From positions 1 through 38,562 of IMG/VR virus record IMGVR_UViG_3300009788_000196: a DNA stretch of 38,562 nt; one strand, given 5' to 3'. A program made the position numbers and the translations under genes. Shown here in pieces: positions 28,011 through 37,098 of this stretch; the first letter of the stretch is position 1, and each line of letters begins with the position of its first letter. A model generated the notes under the pieces. It saw only the letters and a program-made list of their open reading frames with translations. It searched no databases and was not told where the DNA came from. The stretch comes from a virus.

Positions 28011-28462
28011 ACAGAAACGAAAACGACAAGCGAACATTTTGTTATATGATATCATTATTGATTATAGTGATAATAACTATTGTCATGATTTCGTTACAAG
28101 GTTGTTCTAATGAAGAGCCTATATTTGAATATGGCGTTATAGGTTATTCGAATAATTTAATTAAACTCGAATCAGAGACAATGGTAGTTCTTGATAACGG
28201 GATGGGACACTTTGACAAGTGGTTTCTTTCTGAAGGAATTACTTTTGAATTGATTGTGCATGAAATTGATGACTATGTACGATTCTATGATACGCCTGAT
28301 TTCACCGTTTCGTCAGATAGGATTTATACAGTAGGTGAAGGCCGTGATCATGTAACTGATTTCACGGCTTTAAATCCACCCGTTGATTTATATTACTTTT
28401 CAATGGATGTTATTATCAATGGCGTTAGTAATACTATTGATTATGTAATTGACAGTAATTAA
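28007..28462 (+). CDS. Lipoprotein, 151 aa
   Basis: Start at ATG 28007 behind GAGGGG. A signal sequence (MISLLIIVIITIVMISLQGC) ends in the lipobox LQGC with Cys at about 33. The mature part is beta-rich and acidic. It could act in superinfection exclusion or as an outer-membrane spanin; it is longer than usual o-spanins and sits far from the lysis genes, so exclusion or host-surface alteration is more likely. Its stop overlaps that of the opposing tail gene in TTAA. Confidence 0.7.
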   Translation: MNRNENDKRTFCYMISLLIIVIITIVMISLQGCSNEEPIFEYGVIGYSNNLIKLESETMVVLDNGMGHFDKWFLSEGITFELIVHEIDDYVRFYDTPDFTVSSDRIYTVGEGRDHVTDFTALNPPVDLYYFSMDVIINGVSNTIDYVIDSN

Positions 28463-28887
28463 AGTTTAAGATAATCAAGGGTCACGTCTCCACCTGAACT
28501 ATTTAATACTCTTACAAGTGACCCATTTGTAAAAAAGCATCCTGCTGCTGTACTTTTAAAACCACTTGAGTTAATTTGTACAATAACATTATTTATATCT
28601 TCGATAATATAAAATCCTGCCGATGGAGTCCATGAAGCTCCATTTGATATAAATATATTTGCAGCTGTCATAGCATTTGGATTTATATCACCTACATTTA
28701 AAGTTGTTACATTTGCTGTTGTAGTATTAGAAGTCGTAACGGTTTCAGTTATATAAGTAGGGCTATCACCATCTTGATTTTTACTATCTTCAAGAGCTTG
28801 TAGATTAGATCCGACTTCGTTAAAATCAGAAAAGGAGACACCATCGTCAGATTCAAAGTTAGTTTTCGGTACAGTATCTAAGCTCAT
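28459..28887 (-). CDS. Putative tail fibre/receptor protein
   Basis: The protein is 142 aa, last gene of the tail operon. A polar N-terminus and a Thr/Ser/Asn-rich beta region (TETVTTSNTTTANVTTLNVG) precede a C-terminal beta domain. This is typical of short fibre tip proteins. Coupled to the upstream gene as ATGA. The receptor role is inferred from position and composition. Confidence 0.55.
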   Translation of the reverse strand: MSLDTVPKTNFESDDGVSFSDFNEVGSNLQALEDSKNQDGDSPTYITETVTTSNTTTANVTTLNVGDINPNAMTAANIFISNGASWTPSAGFYIIEDINNVIVQINSSGFKSTAAGCFFTNGSLVRVLNSSGGDVTLDYLKL

Positions 28888-29405
28888 ACTTTAACCTTTT
28901 TGATTGCTACAATACTTTTGCAATCGTCAACCAATTTAGTTATATCACGCAATCTATCACGCTCTGCAACTGCAACAGATAAGGCCGACATATCACCTTC
29001 AATATTTGCATCTCTGATTTTTAAATCATTGGCAAAAAATAAAGGCTCTCTATCCCGTCTTAATTTCTCTTTCCAGATTTCTTTTGACTTTAGGATATCT
29101 TCTTTTAGATCGTAATTCCATGCATTGCGAAAAGTTCTATCGTGTGGAAGTTCTGTATCTTCAATGATTTTATATGTTGCACCTTCAGGAATATCTTTCA
29201 TCGCTCTTTCAAATCCTGATCTGGTTTCCATGTGGAATTCATATATTGCCGGTTTAATTACTCTTGCAGGAATTAACTTTCCATCTTCTATCTTTGCAAG
29301 TTCAACAACCGCCGGTATATCTCGGTCAACTATTTTTTCCTGATAATCTTTTGATGGTGTAATAACTGCTATTCCTGTTTCTCTTTCGTATACTATTTTT
29401 TTCAT
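28884..29405 (-). CDS. Putative tail-tip accessory protein
   Basis: The protein is 173 aa behind AAGGAG. The C-terminal half has LPHDRTFRNAWNYDLKEDIL, a pattern frequent in phage proteins that lie next to fibre genes, followed by a charged helix. Likely a fibre-associated or assembly protein. Family name not certain. Confidence 0.6.
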   Translation of the reverse strand: MKKIVYERETGIAVITPSKDYQEKIVDRDIPAVVELAKIEDGKLIPARVIKPAIYEFHMETRSGFERAMKDIPEGATYKIIEDTELPHDRTFRNAWNYDLKEDILKSKEIWKEKLRRDREPLFFANDLKIRDANIEGDMSALSVAVAERDRLRDITKLVDDCKSIVAIKKVKV

Positions 29406-29414
29406 ATTATCTCC

Positions 29415-29837
29415 TTATGATCCGAAAATTATAATCATGACATCAGTAGAATCAGTTGCGGCAGCAGGATCATTTGTTGTTATTACGGTGCAATTATTTA
29501 CTGTTTTGGCAGCATTTTCAAATATATGCCTCCCATCAGTAGATACACTGGAACCGCATGTTGCAATTACATAGTTTATATCACTCATAACATTTGTATA
29601 ATTTGCTTGATAATTACCAGTTCCAAGATCTGTAATTGAACTTACATTGAAGTCGTCACGAATAGCCACAACTCCTGTCCCGTCAAAATTAACCCACGCT
29701 TTACAAACCTGTGTATCATCCATAAGCACGTCATGATCCACACTTTTATTAACCCCTGATTGTACTATTGTCATTAAGTCGCCACTATCATAACTTGTAG
29801 CCACTGTCTGTGCTGATATCTTTTGACCTGTTGCCAT
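29415..29837 (-). CDS. Putative tail fibre protein
   Basis: The protein is 140 aa behind AGGAGG. AWVNFDGTGVVAIRDDFNVS followed by SITDLGTGNYQANYTNVMSD is a motif common in phage and prophage fibre proteins. Beta-rich, no membrane part. Supports a tail-tip fibre function. Confidence 0.65.
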   Translation of the reverse strand: MATGQKISAQTVATSYDSGDLMTIVQSGVNKSVDHDVLMDDTQVCKAWVNFDGTGVVAIRDDFNVSSITDLGTGNYQANYTNVMSDINYVIATCGSSVSTDGRHIFENAAKTVNNCTVITTNDPAAATDSTDVMIIIFGS

Positions 29838-29846
29838 AATTTCCTC

Positions 29847-31976
29847 CTATTCCAAAACTATAAATAAATTATCTTCTGTAATTAAATTATCCCCGGTTTC
29901 AGTCAACATTACTGTCGTCTGTGTAACCCGTCCTTTTTGTTCCATACTCAAACCGCCATCATATTTAATTCTCTGGCTTATTAAATTATACTCTTTTGTA
30001 CTATACAAATCAACTATGCTGATTCTGTCTGTGTTTTCAAGTGCCGGATTTCCTCCGGGTGAGAATGTCACGGTCAAATCTCTCTGTGGATCCTTGAAAG
30101 ATTTCAACAATGTATTTGCAATTTTCCCTGCAAGATTATTATTCTGTAAGAAATCATTCTCTTTATAATTTAAAAAGAAAGTCCCGTTGTCATCTATAGA
30201 ATCCTGATCTAATGCCGTAATAGTTTTCTGCCCTTCGACTGCATAAGTAGACCCAACAACTTTTATTCTGAAATCCTGTGAACTTGCGTTTGTATTTGTA
30301 ACCTCTACCGTTCCACCCCATGCAAATAAATCAGAATCAGTAACCGTTACACCAGCAACAGGAGGATCCACCGTTGGCACTCCATCAGATATTGGTTTAG
30401 TTCTGAAAGTTATTTCATATTCTGTTACGCTATTTGCAAGTATTGTTTCAGGATCTGCTGACGTTGTTTGATAAACTGTTTGACTGGTTGTCTTTTCTAA
30501 TGGCTGAGTAGTTACAGATATTTTATTAACTATATTTTCATAAATCGGTTGATTTGATTTGTCCATGTAATCTGATCGGTTATAACTTAATTCAGAATCT
30601 AAATTATTAACCTCAAAATAATCAACAGACTGTACCTGTATCAATCCTGATCTATCAACGTAAACCGCTGCACTTGCAGACTCGGCTAATATCTGTAAGG
30701 CTTTCCTGTGAGTGATATTATTAAACCATCCAAACGGTACAACGTAAATAGAACCATCTAAAACAGGGTCTATATTAAATTCCGTATTTGCTAAACCACC
30801 ATCATTTAAAACAAGTTCAAACCAATCTAAGAAAGTATTATCTACTATAACTGTTGATGTTGTAATCATGGACTGGTTTAGAATATCCAATCTATCTCTT
30901 ACTCTAACACTTGCTATAATAGCATTATCAGGAACATTCCAACCGCCTGACCATCCGGTAATTACTGGAACAAATTCAAACATTCCTGAAGATGTTAAAA
31001 CACCTATTTCTATATCTACTTTATTATTAGGTTTTATGAGTCCGAATAATGGGCTTGCTGTATTACCTGCGTCAAATCGTCTATCAAAATTCATGATAGA
31101 CAAATCAGCTTCGTTACTTGCTATATTTCCTGTCGGCACTGAATTATTATTACTAATTTCACGTTGTTCTGTTACAGTGAAATCTTTTATATTTGTAGAG
31201 GTGTAAGTCTCGAAAACACTTGTAACAAGTTCTATTATTTTAGGCACTTTGTAAGGATCTGACCATAAAGTAATATGAAGCTCAATAGATGTTATCCCGG
31301 TTAAGGGTGTAATGTCCTGTGAATAGTTGACTAAAGTATTTGTTGTTATTGTTTCGGTTCCTTCAAGGCTTGCACCTGCATAAAACTCAACTGTAAAATC
31401 TACTGGGAATTCATTTCGTTTATCATCCCCGACAACCTGAAAAGATGTAACACGTCTGGCTGAAAATGTTACTACAAGCCCCTGGTCACCTGGAACTACA
31501 TCATTTAAATCACTTACTGCATCTCCCCACCATCCTATTTCATTAAAGTTGGCTGCCTCCGGTGATGGTGCAAAATGCCATGTTCCATCAAGTCTATTAA
31601 CAGGCTGTTCAAAATCAACCTCTGTTTGTATAAAGTCAACAGCATCCTCTGTGATAATATCCTGGCCATCTTGAGTGATCATATTATTAAGTAGGTTTTC
31701 AATTTCAAAAGAAAACCATTTGTGTGTAGTTTCCGACCGACCATTAACAACCTGATCATTTTGACTCACTCGGTTATTACCCTCAGTTTTTAACGCCTGA
31801 TCATCTTCTGTAATAATTATATCGCTTGCATCTTCTAATAAAAAATCAGTCCCGATTGAATCAGCAGATATAGTCGTATCCAAAAAAGCATCTGTATAAT
31901 TTATCTTTATCCTTGCGGTTACCTTCCTTGCGTTGGCTGCTATTGCTGTATCAAACTCAGGGGTTGTGGTTAGCAT
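29847..31976 (-). CDS. Baseplate hub / tail-associated protein
   Basis: The protein is 709 aa, beta-rich and acidic. The N-terminus starts ATARKV-type (NARKVTARIKINY), residues about 270-500 resemble hub domains (FGLIKPNNKVDIEIG, SVRVRDRLDILNQS, RKALQILAESASAAVYVDRS), and the C-terminus is a barrel-like region. Five short stretches of IITEDD/IITED/LITED type recur (residues about 54, 97-108 and 690-705), an internal repeat. No peptidase motif seen. The start lacks a site and overlaps the previous stop, so it is coupled. Confidence 0.7.
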   Translation of the reverse strand: MLTTTPEFDTAIAANARKVTARIKINYTDAFLDTTISADSIGTDFLLEDASDIIITEDDQALKTEGNNRVSQNDQVVNGRSETTHKWFSFEIENLLNNMITQDGQDIITEDAVDFIQTEVDFEQPVNRLDGTWHFAPSPEAANFNEIGWWGDAVSDLNDVVPGDQGLVVTFSARRVTSFQVVGDDKRNEFPVDFTVEFYAGASLEGTETITTNTLVNYSQDITPLTGITSIELHITLWSDPYKVPKIIELVTSVFETYTSTNIKDFTVTEQREISNNNSVPTGNIASNEADLSIMNFDRRFDAGNTASPLFGLIKPNNKVDIEIGVLTSSGMFEFVPVITGWSGGWNVPDNAIIASVRVRDRLDILNQSMITTSTVIVDNTFLDWFELVLNDGGLANTEFNIDPVLDGSIYVVPFGWFNNITHRKALQILAESASAAVYVDRSGLIQVQSVDYFEVNNLDSELSYNRSDYMDKSNQPIYENIVNKISVTTQPLEKTTSQTVYQTTSADPETILANSVTEYEITFRTKPISDGVPTVDPPVAGVTVTDSDLFAWGGTVEVTNTNASSQDFRIKVVGSTYAVEGQKTITALDQDSIDDNGTFFLNYKENDFLQNNNLAGKIANTLLKSFKDPQRDLTVTFSPGGNPALENTDRISIVDLYSTKEYNLISQRIKYDGGLSMEQKGRVTQTTVMLTETGDNLITEDNLFIVLE

Positions 31977-32146
31977 TTAATTGCCTTTGTTGTAGTATGT
32001 TCTGCATTTTTCTTTAATGTTAATTCACCCCAATGTGATTCACAACCATTTAAAAATTCTTCCGGTATTATCCACGGGTCTGATTGATTGCAGATATTTT
32101 TATTTTTATCTTTTGCATAATGCAAACAATTATAACAATTCAACAT
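31970..32146 (-). CDS. Small Cys-rich (zinc-binding type) protein in the tail module
   Basis: The protein is 58 aa from ATG 32146, which overlaps the upstream stop as TAATG. Cys4, Cys7, Cys19, Cys35 and Cys58; the plan C-x2-C, C, C..HW matches the 65-aa protein at 7767-7570. Too short for routine calling, but both junctions are coupled. Confidence 0.5.
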   Translation of the reverse strand: MLNCYNCLHYAKDKNKNICNQSDPWIIPEEFLNGCESHWGELTLKKNAEHTTTKAIKC

Positions 32147-32526
32147 TAAACTTCCTCTAAATTGATAGTAACGCCATTATGATAAAATATATCTTTCACG
32201 ACAACCGCCCCGAATGATGGAGGTGACATTTTTACAGTCTTGTTAACCGTTGCCCCTGATTGTATGGTATAAATAAAACTTAAAAAAGTACCGTTTGATA
32301 TTTGCAGTTTATAGATGTTTGTTATTACGTCCTTATTGGCTTCTGTTACTACTGCATATACTATCACAAATCCTTCTTTATTATTAGTAAAATCAGTATG
32401 TAAAGTCCCGTCTGCGCTTCGCCCCTCTGTTGAAATTAAAGCATTATCGAAAGCTGTAAATGACCTCGACTCGGTAGGGAGGGTAGTTTCTGAACCTGAT
32501 AAACCTAATTGTAATATTTGACTCAT
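32146..32526 (-). CDS. Minor tail / distal tail protein candidate
   Basis: The protein is 126 aa directly after the tape measure (4-bp overlap). Beta-rich: RSFTAFDNALISTEGRSADG, GFVIVYAVVTEANKDVITNI. The slot between tape measure and hub usually encodes a distal tail protein, here a short one. Family not recognised. Confidence 0.55.
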   Translation of the reverse strand: MSQILQLGLSGSETTLPTESRSFTAFDNALISTEGRSADGTLHTDFTNNKEGFVIVYAVVTEANKDVITNIYKLQISNGTFLSFIYTIQSGATVNKTVKMSPPSFGAVVVKDIFYHNGVTINLEEV

Positions 32527-34430
32527 ACAGTTATCCCCCTTCTTATATCTTCGTCACGCATGAAAGGAAATAATAATCTTGCTGCTTCCCTTAATTGATT
32601 GTCATCGTTTAAGCTGAAAGTGCTATTAAAGTTCTGAGTATTGTTATTCGTAGTTGTTGAGATCCTTGAAGCAACCGCATCCGCAAAAGGGTTGATAGCT
32701 GAACTTGTCAAAGGCATTGCCATTTCTGCAACTCCTGCCTCTGCCATGATTGCCGGCGTTCCTCCGCTTGATGGTTGTAAAACTCCACCCTCTGCAAGGT
32801 TTTGTACAAGGCCAGCCCCGGCAAATGCTGCCGCCGATGCTGCTGCAAATCTTATACCGCTTGGTATACCTATCCCTAAAGGGAAAGCAAATTGACGTAA
32901 TGATTCAACTAATAATTGCTGACCTAATCCTTTTAATATTGCTGATATTGCATCTTTCCCGGCTTGCTTTACAACATCCCATGCCGTAACGCCTTCTTGA
33001 CCTACCATCTGAAAAGCTGAGACGAAAGAACCAAGCCCATCTTCTGCTAAAACTTTATAATCTATTTCTAGTTGTTTAATTGCTTCTGATTGTTCTTTAG
33101 CTTTAACCATGCCATTATCAAACATAAAGTCTTGAGCTGTTGCAACTTCATCAATTATGTCTTTCTGATCTTCTAATAATTCATTACGCTGTCTCACAAG
33201 TTCATTTATTAAAGTTTGTACTTCTGCACCCTCTGTTCTAAGGGTCGCCCAATGATCTATTTGTTCTTGTAATAATTCTATTTCTTTTTCTTCACTGCTT
33301 AAAGCTTCAAAACGTAATTCTTCCAGTCTTAATAATGCTGATTCTTCTATATCCAATAGAGCTTGTTTTGCTGTTGCTGAATCTACATCAGCTCTGGCAA
33401 GTGCCAATTGTGATTCTGCAGCTTTAATTAAAAATAAGTCCTGTGTTCCATAGGCTGCAATTAAACCCTCGACTGCTGCGATCTCTTCTTTTATTCTTTT
33501 ATTAACTCCAAGTGCTGAACCGGCTGCCTGTTCTGCATTCAATCTTGCAAGAGAAGCCTCCAAAGCCTCAATACTTGCACCTGAAACGTCCGACCCGTCT
33601 CTTAAATCTTTCATTAACTTATTGGCTGCTGTTGCCTCTGTTATTAAATCAGCGAACCCTTTTGTTACATCTGCAAGAGCGGATTTCATTGGTGTTAATC
33701 CTTCATTGATTACTACACCAAGAGCAATACCTAAATCCTTTGTTGCTGCTTCAAGTCTTATACCAACATTGGTTGCACTTTCTTGTGTTCTTAACAAATC
33801 ACCTTGTGCGTCATTAGTTCCTTGAATAATTAAATCAAGCGCAATCTGTGCTTTTACTTGAGCATCAACAACACCTTTACCGCTAAACAATCCACGGTTA
33901 AAAGCTTCTTGCTTTATGACTGCCTCATTAAGTACTACACCATATTTTTTAGTAACCTCAAAGTTTCCGACCATTGCCGACTGAATATCTCTCATAACAT
34001 CGGCTGTCGGCATATCATTAAAAGAGCCTAAATCATTCGCAAGAGTTACAACTACTTTTGACAAATCGTCAACAGCTTCTTTTTGAAATCCTAACGGTTT
34101 TAATAAATCACCAATAGAGCCTAGAAAATCCAAACTATCACTTATGCTTCTACCGACTGAATCAGAATAAGTTTTAGCCCATTCTTGAACGTCTTTAGCT
34201 GTTCTGCCAAATACAACATTAAACTTACTTTGTATTTCCTCTGCACTCGCTGCAAGTTTAGAAAACTTTCTACCAACTGCTATAATTGCAACCCCGACAA
34301 GTGCATAAGCCCCGACCGCAAATTTAGAAAACTTCTTGATTGAGCCTTCTGATTTTTTAACTGATTTATCCAGACTTGAGTTATCGCCTTTTATCTCTAC
34401 AAGTAAACTGCCTAGAAATGAACCTGCCAT
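32523..34430 (-). CDS. Tail tape measure protein
   Basis: The protein is 635 aa. N-terminus GSFLGSLLVEIKGDNSSLDK, an early hydrophobic segment (AVGAYALVGVAIIAV, about 36-50), long helices with GRTAKDVQEWAKTYSDSVGR, and a glycine/alanine-rich hydrophobic C-terminal part. At about 1.5 angstrom per residue this predicts a tail near 95 nm. It determines tail length and forms the DNA channel plug. The start overlaps the frameshift product's stop as TAATG. Confidence 0.9.
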   Translation of the reverse strand: MAGSFLGSLLVEIKGDNSSLDKSVKKSEGSIKKFSKFAVGAYALVGVAIIAVGRKFSKLAASAEEIQSKFNVVFGRTAKDVQEWAKTYSDSVGRSISDSLDFLGSIGDLLKPLGFQKEAVDDLSKVVVTLANDLGSFNDMPTADVMRDIQSAMVGNFEVTKKYGVVLNEAVIKQEAFNRGLFSGKGVVDAQVKAQIALDLIIQGTNDAQGDLLRTQESATNVGIRLEAATKDLGIALGVVINEGLTPMKSALADVTKGFADLITEATAANKLMKDLRDGSDVSGASIEALEASLARLNAEQAAGSALGVNKRIKEEIAAVEGLIAAYGTQDLFLIKAAESQLALARADVDSATAKQALLDIEESALLRLEELRFEALSSEEKEIELLQEQIDHWATLRTEGAEVQTLINELVRQRNELLEDQKDIIDEVATAQDFMFDNGMVKAKEQSEAIKQLEIDYKVLAEDGLGSFVSAFQMVGQEGVTAWDVVKQAGKDAISAILKGLGQQLLVESLRQFAFPLGIGIPSGIRFAAASAAAFAGAGLVQNLAEGGVLQPSSGGTPAIMAEAGVAEMAMPLTSSAINPFADAVASRISTTTNNNTQNFNSTFSLNDDNQLREAARLLFPFMRDEDIRRGITV

Positions 34431-35025
34431 TATGTCAAGCCTCCATACAATGCTTTAAGTTTTGCCCGTTTTTCGTCTGCTTGCTCAAGGGTTGTTTTCT
34501 CTTCAAACTTAAATCCATGCCTTATCATATCGTATTTATACCCATCTTTCCAAAACTGCATTAACTCGCTTGCACTGAGTCGGTTGTAGATATAGTCTTT
34601 TGTCCATCCGTAAATGCAAGCTGTTTCTGCAATAATTCGCTGAGTTCCTCTGGTGTTATCTTCTCCAATAGTTTCTCCAGTATCATGTCTATGTTTTCCC
34701 TTGCTTTCAGTTCTTTTTTTTTATCTCCCAGGATCGGTTCAAGAGCAACCTCTAAAAAATCAGAAAGTTCGGTATATCCTAAATGACGTAAAATATATTT
34801 ACGTGTTATCAATCTTCGTCTTAGCCAATCAAATGAAAAATTGAAATCTTTCTGTATTAAAATAATAACAGCATCAACAATAATCGGCACTACTGCGCTG
34901 TTGGTTTTTTGCTCTGTTTTAAATGCGCTGAAATAAATATCTGAGGCTCTAATAGTTCGCCCAACACTTATCCATGAGTAATCAAATTCTCTTTTACCTA
35001 TTTTTAAAATCTTCTTTTCCATCAA
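34430..35025 (-). CDS. Tail assembly chaperone, -1 frameshift product (lambda GT type)
   Basis: The upstream frame (35025) meets GAT followed by nine A (34722-34714) and G. Slipping back one base there enters an open frame bounded by a TAA that overlaps the A-run itself, and this frame continues without a stop to TAA 34432-34430. It adds about 94 residues, including RIIAETACIYGWTKDYIYNR and ELMQFWKDGYKYDMIRHGF. This is the classic gpG/gpGT arrangement; the extension usually binds the tape measure. Total about 198 aa. Confidence 0.7.
34561..35025 (-). CDS. Tail assembly chaperone (unshifted product)
   Basis: The protein is 154 aa. Globular N-terminal part (IGKREFDYSWISVGRTI, VDAVIILIQKDFNFSFDWL) and a helical C-terminal tail. 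It lies between the tail tube and tape measure genes and contains the A9 slippery run at codon 102-104. It coats the tape measure during assembly and is absent from virions in related phages. Overlaps the upstream gene by 4 bp. Confidence 0.75.
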   Translation of the reverse strand: MMEKKILKIGKREFDYSWISVGRTIRASDIYFSAFKTEQKTNSAVVPIIVDAVIILIQKDFNFSFDWLRRRLITRKYILRHLGYTELSDFLEVALEPILGDKKKELKARENIDMILEKLLEKITPEELSELLQKQLAFTDGQKTISTTDSVQAS

Positions 35026-35294
35026 ACCCTCTTTAACATATGATCAGTGAAACTATTTATTGCATCTCTTGTTAAATATTCACATTTATTACATAAAGCA
35101 TTCCATTTATTATTCTGCTCTTTAACTATAGCTAAAATCCCAATATCAGTTGATACATTTCTAACCTCAGAAAGTTCTCTTATTTCATAAACAAACTCTT
35201 TTAAAACGTCTCTACATTTTCTAGTTAGTTTATCTGTATCATTAAGTAATTCAACTTCTAAGATTTCTTTATAATATTCCTTTGCTTTTTTCAC
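35022..35294 (-). CDS. Hypothetical helical protein in the tail module, 90 aa
   Basis: Charged helical protein (YYKEILEVELLNDTDKLTRK) with three Cys (about 27, 69, 72). It lies between the tail tube gene and the chaperone, after a terminator-like hairpin, where most siphoviruses have no gene. Could be an inserted accessory gene. AAGGAAG site upstream. Confidence 0.6.
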   Translation of the reverse strand: MKKAKEYYKEILEVELLNDTDKLTRKCRDVLKEFVYEIRELSEVRNVSTDIGILAIVKEQNNKWNALCNKCEYLTRDAINSFTDHMLKRV

Positions 35295-35307
35295 TTCCTT
35301 ACTCCTT

Positions 35308-35344
35308 AAATAAAGGGACGCTCACAAGGAGTAATGAACGCCCC
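35308..35344 (-). terminator. Attenuator/terminator hairpin after the tail tube gene
   Basis: On the minus strand GGGGCGTTCA (35344-35335) pairs over 10 bp (two G.U) with TGAGCGTCCC (35324-35315), followed by TTTATTT. It would lower expression of downstream tail genes relative to the abundant tail tube protein. Confidence 0.65.
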
Positions 35345-35352
35345 TGAGTGGG

Positions 35353-36237
35353 TTACTGTGCTACTATTGACGAAGTTACTTTTTTAAGCTGATCACCTAA
35401 TGTTGCTCTGTCCTGATCTATCTCCGCCATTAAAGAAAGAACATAAGGATCTTCAGGGCTTGTATCGTCCTTGCTCTTAAAAGTCAAAGCGTCTCCTGCA
35501 TTGACTGTACAAGAATAAAAATCAAATATTCTGCGCCTAAAAATTGAATCATCTTCGCTTATTCCTGCGTTTGCTGTTGCGTCTGCTGCGTCTGCTTTAT
35601 CCGGTACATCATTTGTAAATCTCCACCAAATAGGAACCATAGAGGAAAGCCCACCAGTCGATAATGAAGTACTTGCGGAAGGTGTGTAGTCTGTATCAAT
35701 CAAGATGTTCTGAACTTCAGTTGTTAGTGTTGCTGAATCAAGTACAACTATTGACCATATTCCATCAGGAGTTTTCAGGGTTGTATAATCAGTTAGTAAA
35801 ACTATTGCGCCGTCAACGCTTCCGGTAACACTGTTTATAGTTGGTATTAAACCACTCTGATTTTGACCCGTCATTTCTATTGGAATATCATAAGCCCAGT
35901 CCCCCGATGCTACTGTCTGAACTTCATCTTCAACAAGAGAAGATGCAACAGATGATAAAATATCAATACCACCTCTGATTGCATTAAGTTTAGTTAAATT
36001 ATACTCCCATAGATTCCCAGTTATTATTGCTATCTGAGTTGCTACACCTCTTAAAATATCTGGCGCAGTTCCATTTTCGGGTGCTGAATCCAATGCTGTA
36101 ATCTCTTCAGTAAAACTAAAACCATCACCAAGCCCTACATTTGTAAATGAATTTCCGTTATCTGTTGAATATTCAGCTTTTGCCGATCCAATTATAATTG
36201 TCTTGGGATCTTGTGCAGTCGTTTGATTTGTTGCCAT
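35353..36237 (-). CDS. Major tail (tube) protein
   Basis: The protein is 294 aa. The N-terminal half has GDGFSFTEEITALDSAPENG and later TGNLWEYNLTKLNAIRGGID, a beta-rich tube-like pattern; the C-terminal half ends with FDFYSCTVNAGDALTFKSKD, typical of major tail proteins. It lies after the tail terminator gene and before the chaperone. A terminator-like hairpin follows, consistent with high expression. Confidence 0.75.
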   Translation of the reverse strand: MATNQTTAQDPKTIIIGSAKAEYSTDNGNSFTNVGLGDGFSFTEEITALDSAPENGTAPDILRGVATQIAIITGNLWEYNLTKLNAIRGGIDILSSVASSLVEDEVQTVASGDWAYDIPIEMTGQNQSGLIPTINSVTGSVDGAIVLLTDYTTLKTPDGIWSIVVLDSATLTTEVQNILIDTDYTPSASTSLSTGGLSSMVPIWWRFTNDVPDKADAADATANAGISEDDSIFRRRIFDFYSCTVNAGDALTFKSKDDTSPEDPYVLSLMAEIDQDRATLGDQLKKVTSSIVAQ

Positions 36238-36241
36238 GATA

Positions 36242-36646
36242 CTACCTCCGTATGTATGTAACCTTTATATTTACGGGAGTATTATTATAAGTCCCGTCAC
36301 TCACTGTACTAATTATATCACTTGTAGACTTAAAAGCATAGTCACTTGCAAATACGAAAGAATCTGTAAATAACTCATCTACTGCTTCTGCTAAAATTAC
36401 ACTTGCTGTCATCGTCTCTGCCCAACAATCGCATATAAAAAAACCTGTCTCAATTCCGTTTAATTTATCTTTCGTTAAACGTCTTAAAGATATAGCAGGA
36501 TAAACAACTTGATTATCTGGTAAATCGCCAAACATAACAGCAGGAAAAGCCGTTGCGGATCCTGCATTATTTATCAGTTTTGCAACCTTATCAGTAATAG
36601 AGGATTCATTTAATAGTACGTCAATTATAGCTTCATAATCTGTCAT
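36242..36646 (-). CDS. Tail terminator / completion protein
   Basis: The protein is 134 aa with an N-terminal helix (YEAIIDVLLNESSITDKVAK), the pattern FPAVMFGDLPDNQVVYPAIS and a C-terminal beta strand. The length and slot between the gp10-like gene and the tail tube gene match tail terminator proteins. 4-bp overlap with the upstream gene. Confidence 0.65.
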   Translation of the reverse strand: MTDYEAIIDVLLNESSITDKVAKLINNAGSATAFPAVMFGDLPDNQVVYPAISLRRLTKDKLNGIETGFFICDCWAETMTASVILAEAVDELFTDSFVFASDYAFKSTSDIISTVSDGTYNNTPVNIKVTYIRR

Positions 36647-37089
36647 CTATGCACCCACTTTAAATTAATATTATTCTTTGCAAATACTGCGATAATCTTT
36701 TTAACATTCTTGAGTAGAGCAGGCAATAAGAAAGGTTGTGCTTTTGTACCTTTTCTTTTTATGCTCATCCATACTGCCCCGACTGGTATCCCGTGTCTAT
36801 CTGCCCATCCTTGAAGTGCTGATATCGGTGCTGCATGTGGACGAGTCCCAAACTCAATATGTGGAGCCTTTGCGTCATTAGTTCCTATTACTGCTTTAGT
36901 TGAACTAACTTGTTTAGTTATGGATTGCAATAATTGACCTAAATCAGTTGATTGACCTGATACAGTAGCAGCTGCCTGACCTTCTACTATAGAGGCACCT
37001 GTGAATAATGATTTAAACATAGCTTTATCAAAGTCTTTCATAACCTCTTTTCCATTCCATTCTGTTTTAACTTCTGTTTTTAATGGCAT
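36643..37089 (-). CDS. HK97 gp10-like head-tail joining protein
   Basis: The protein is 148 aa. N-terminal KTEWNGKEVMKDFDKAMFKS helix and the core APHIEFGTRPHAAPISALQG (about 79-98), with the E-FGT-x-PH signature of the HK97 gp10 family, then RKGTKAQPFLLPAL at the C-terminus. It joins the tail to the filled head. Confidence 0.82.
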   Translation of the reverse strand: MPLKTEVKTEWNGKEVMKDFDKAMFKSLFTGASIVEGQAAATVSGQSTDLGQLLQSITKQVSSTKAVIGTNDAKAPHIEFGTRPHAAPISALQGWADRHGIPVGAVWMSIKRKGTKAQPFLLPALLKNVKKIIAVFAKNNINLKWVHR

Positions 37090-37098
37090 AAAATCCCC

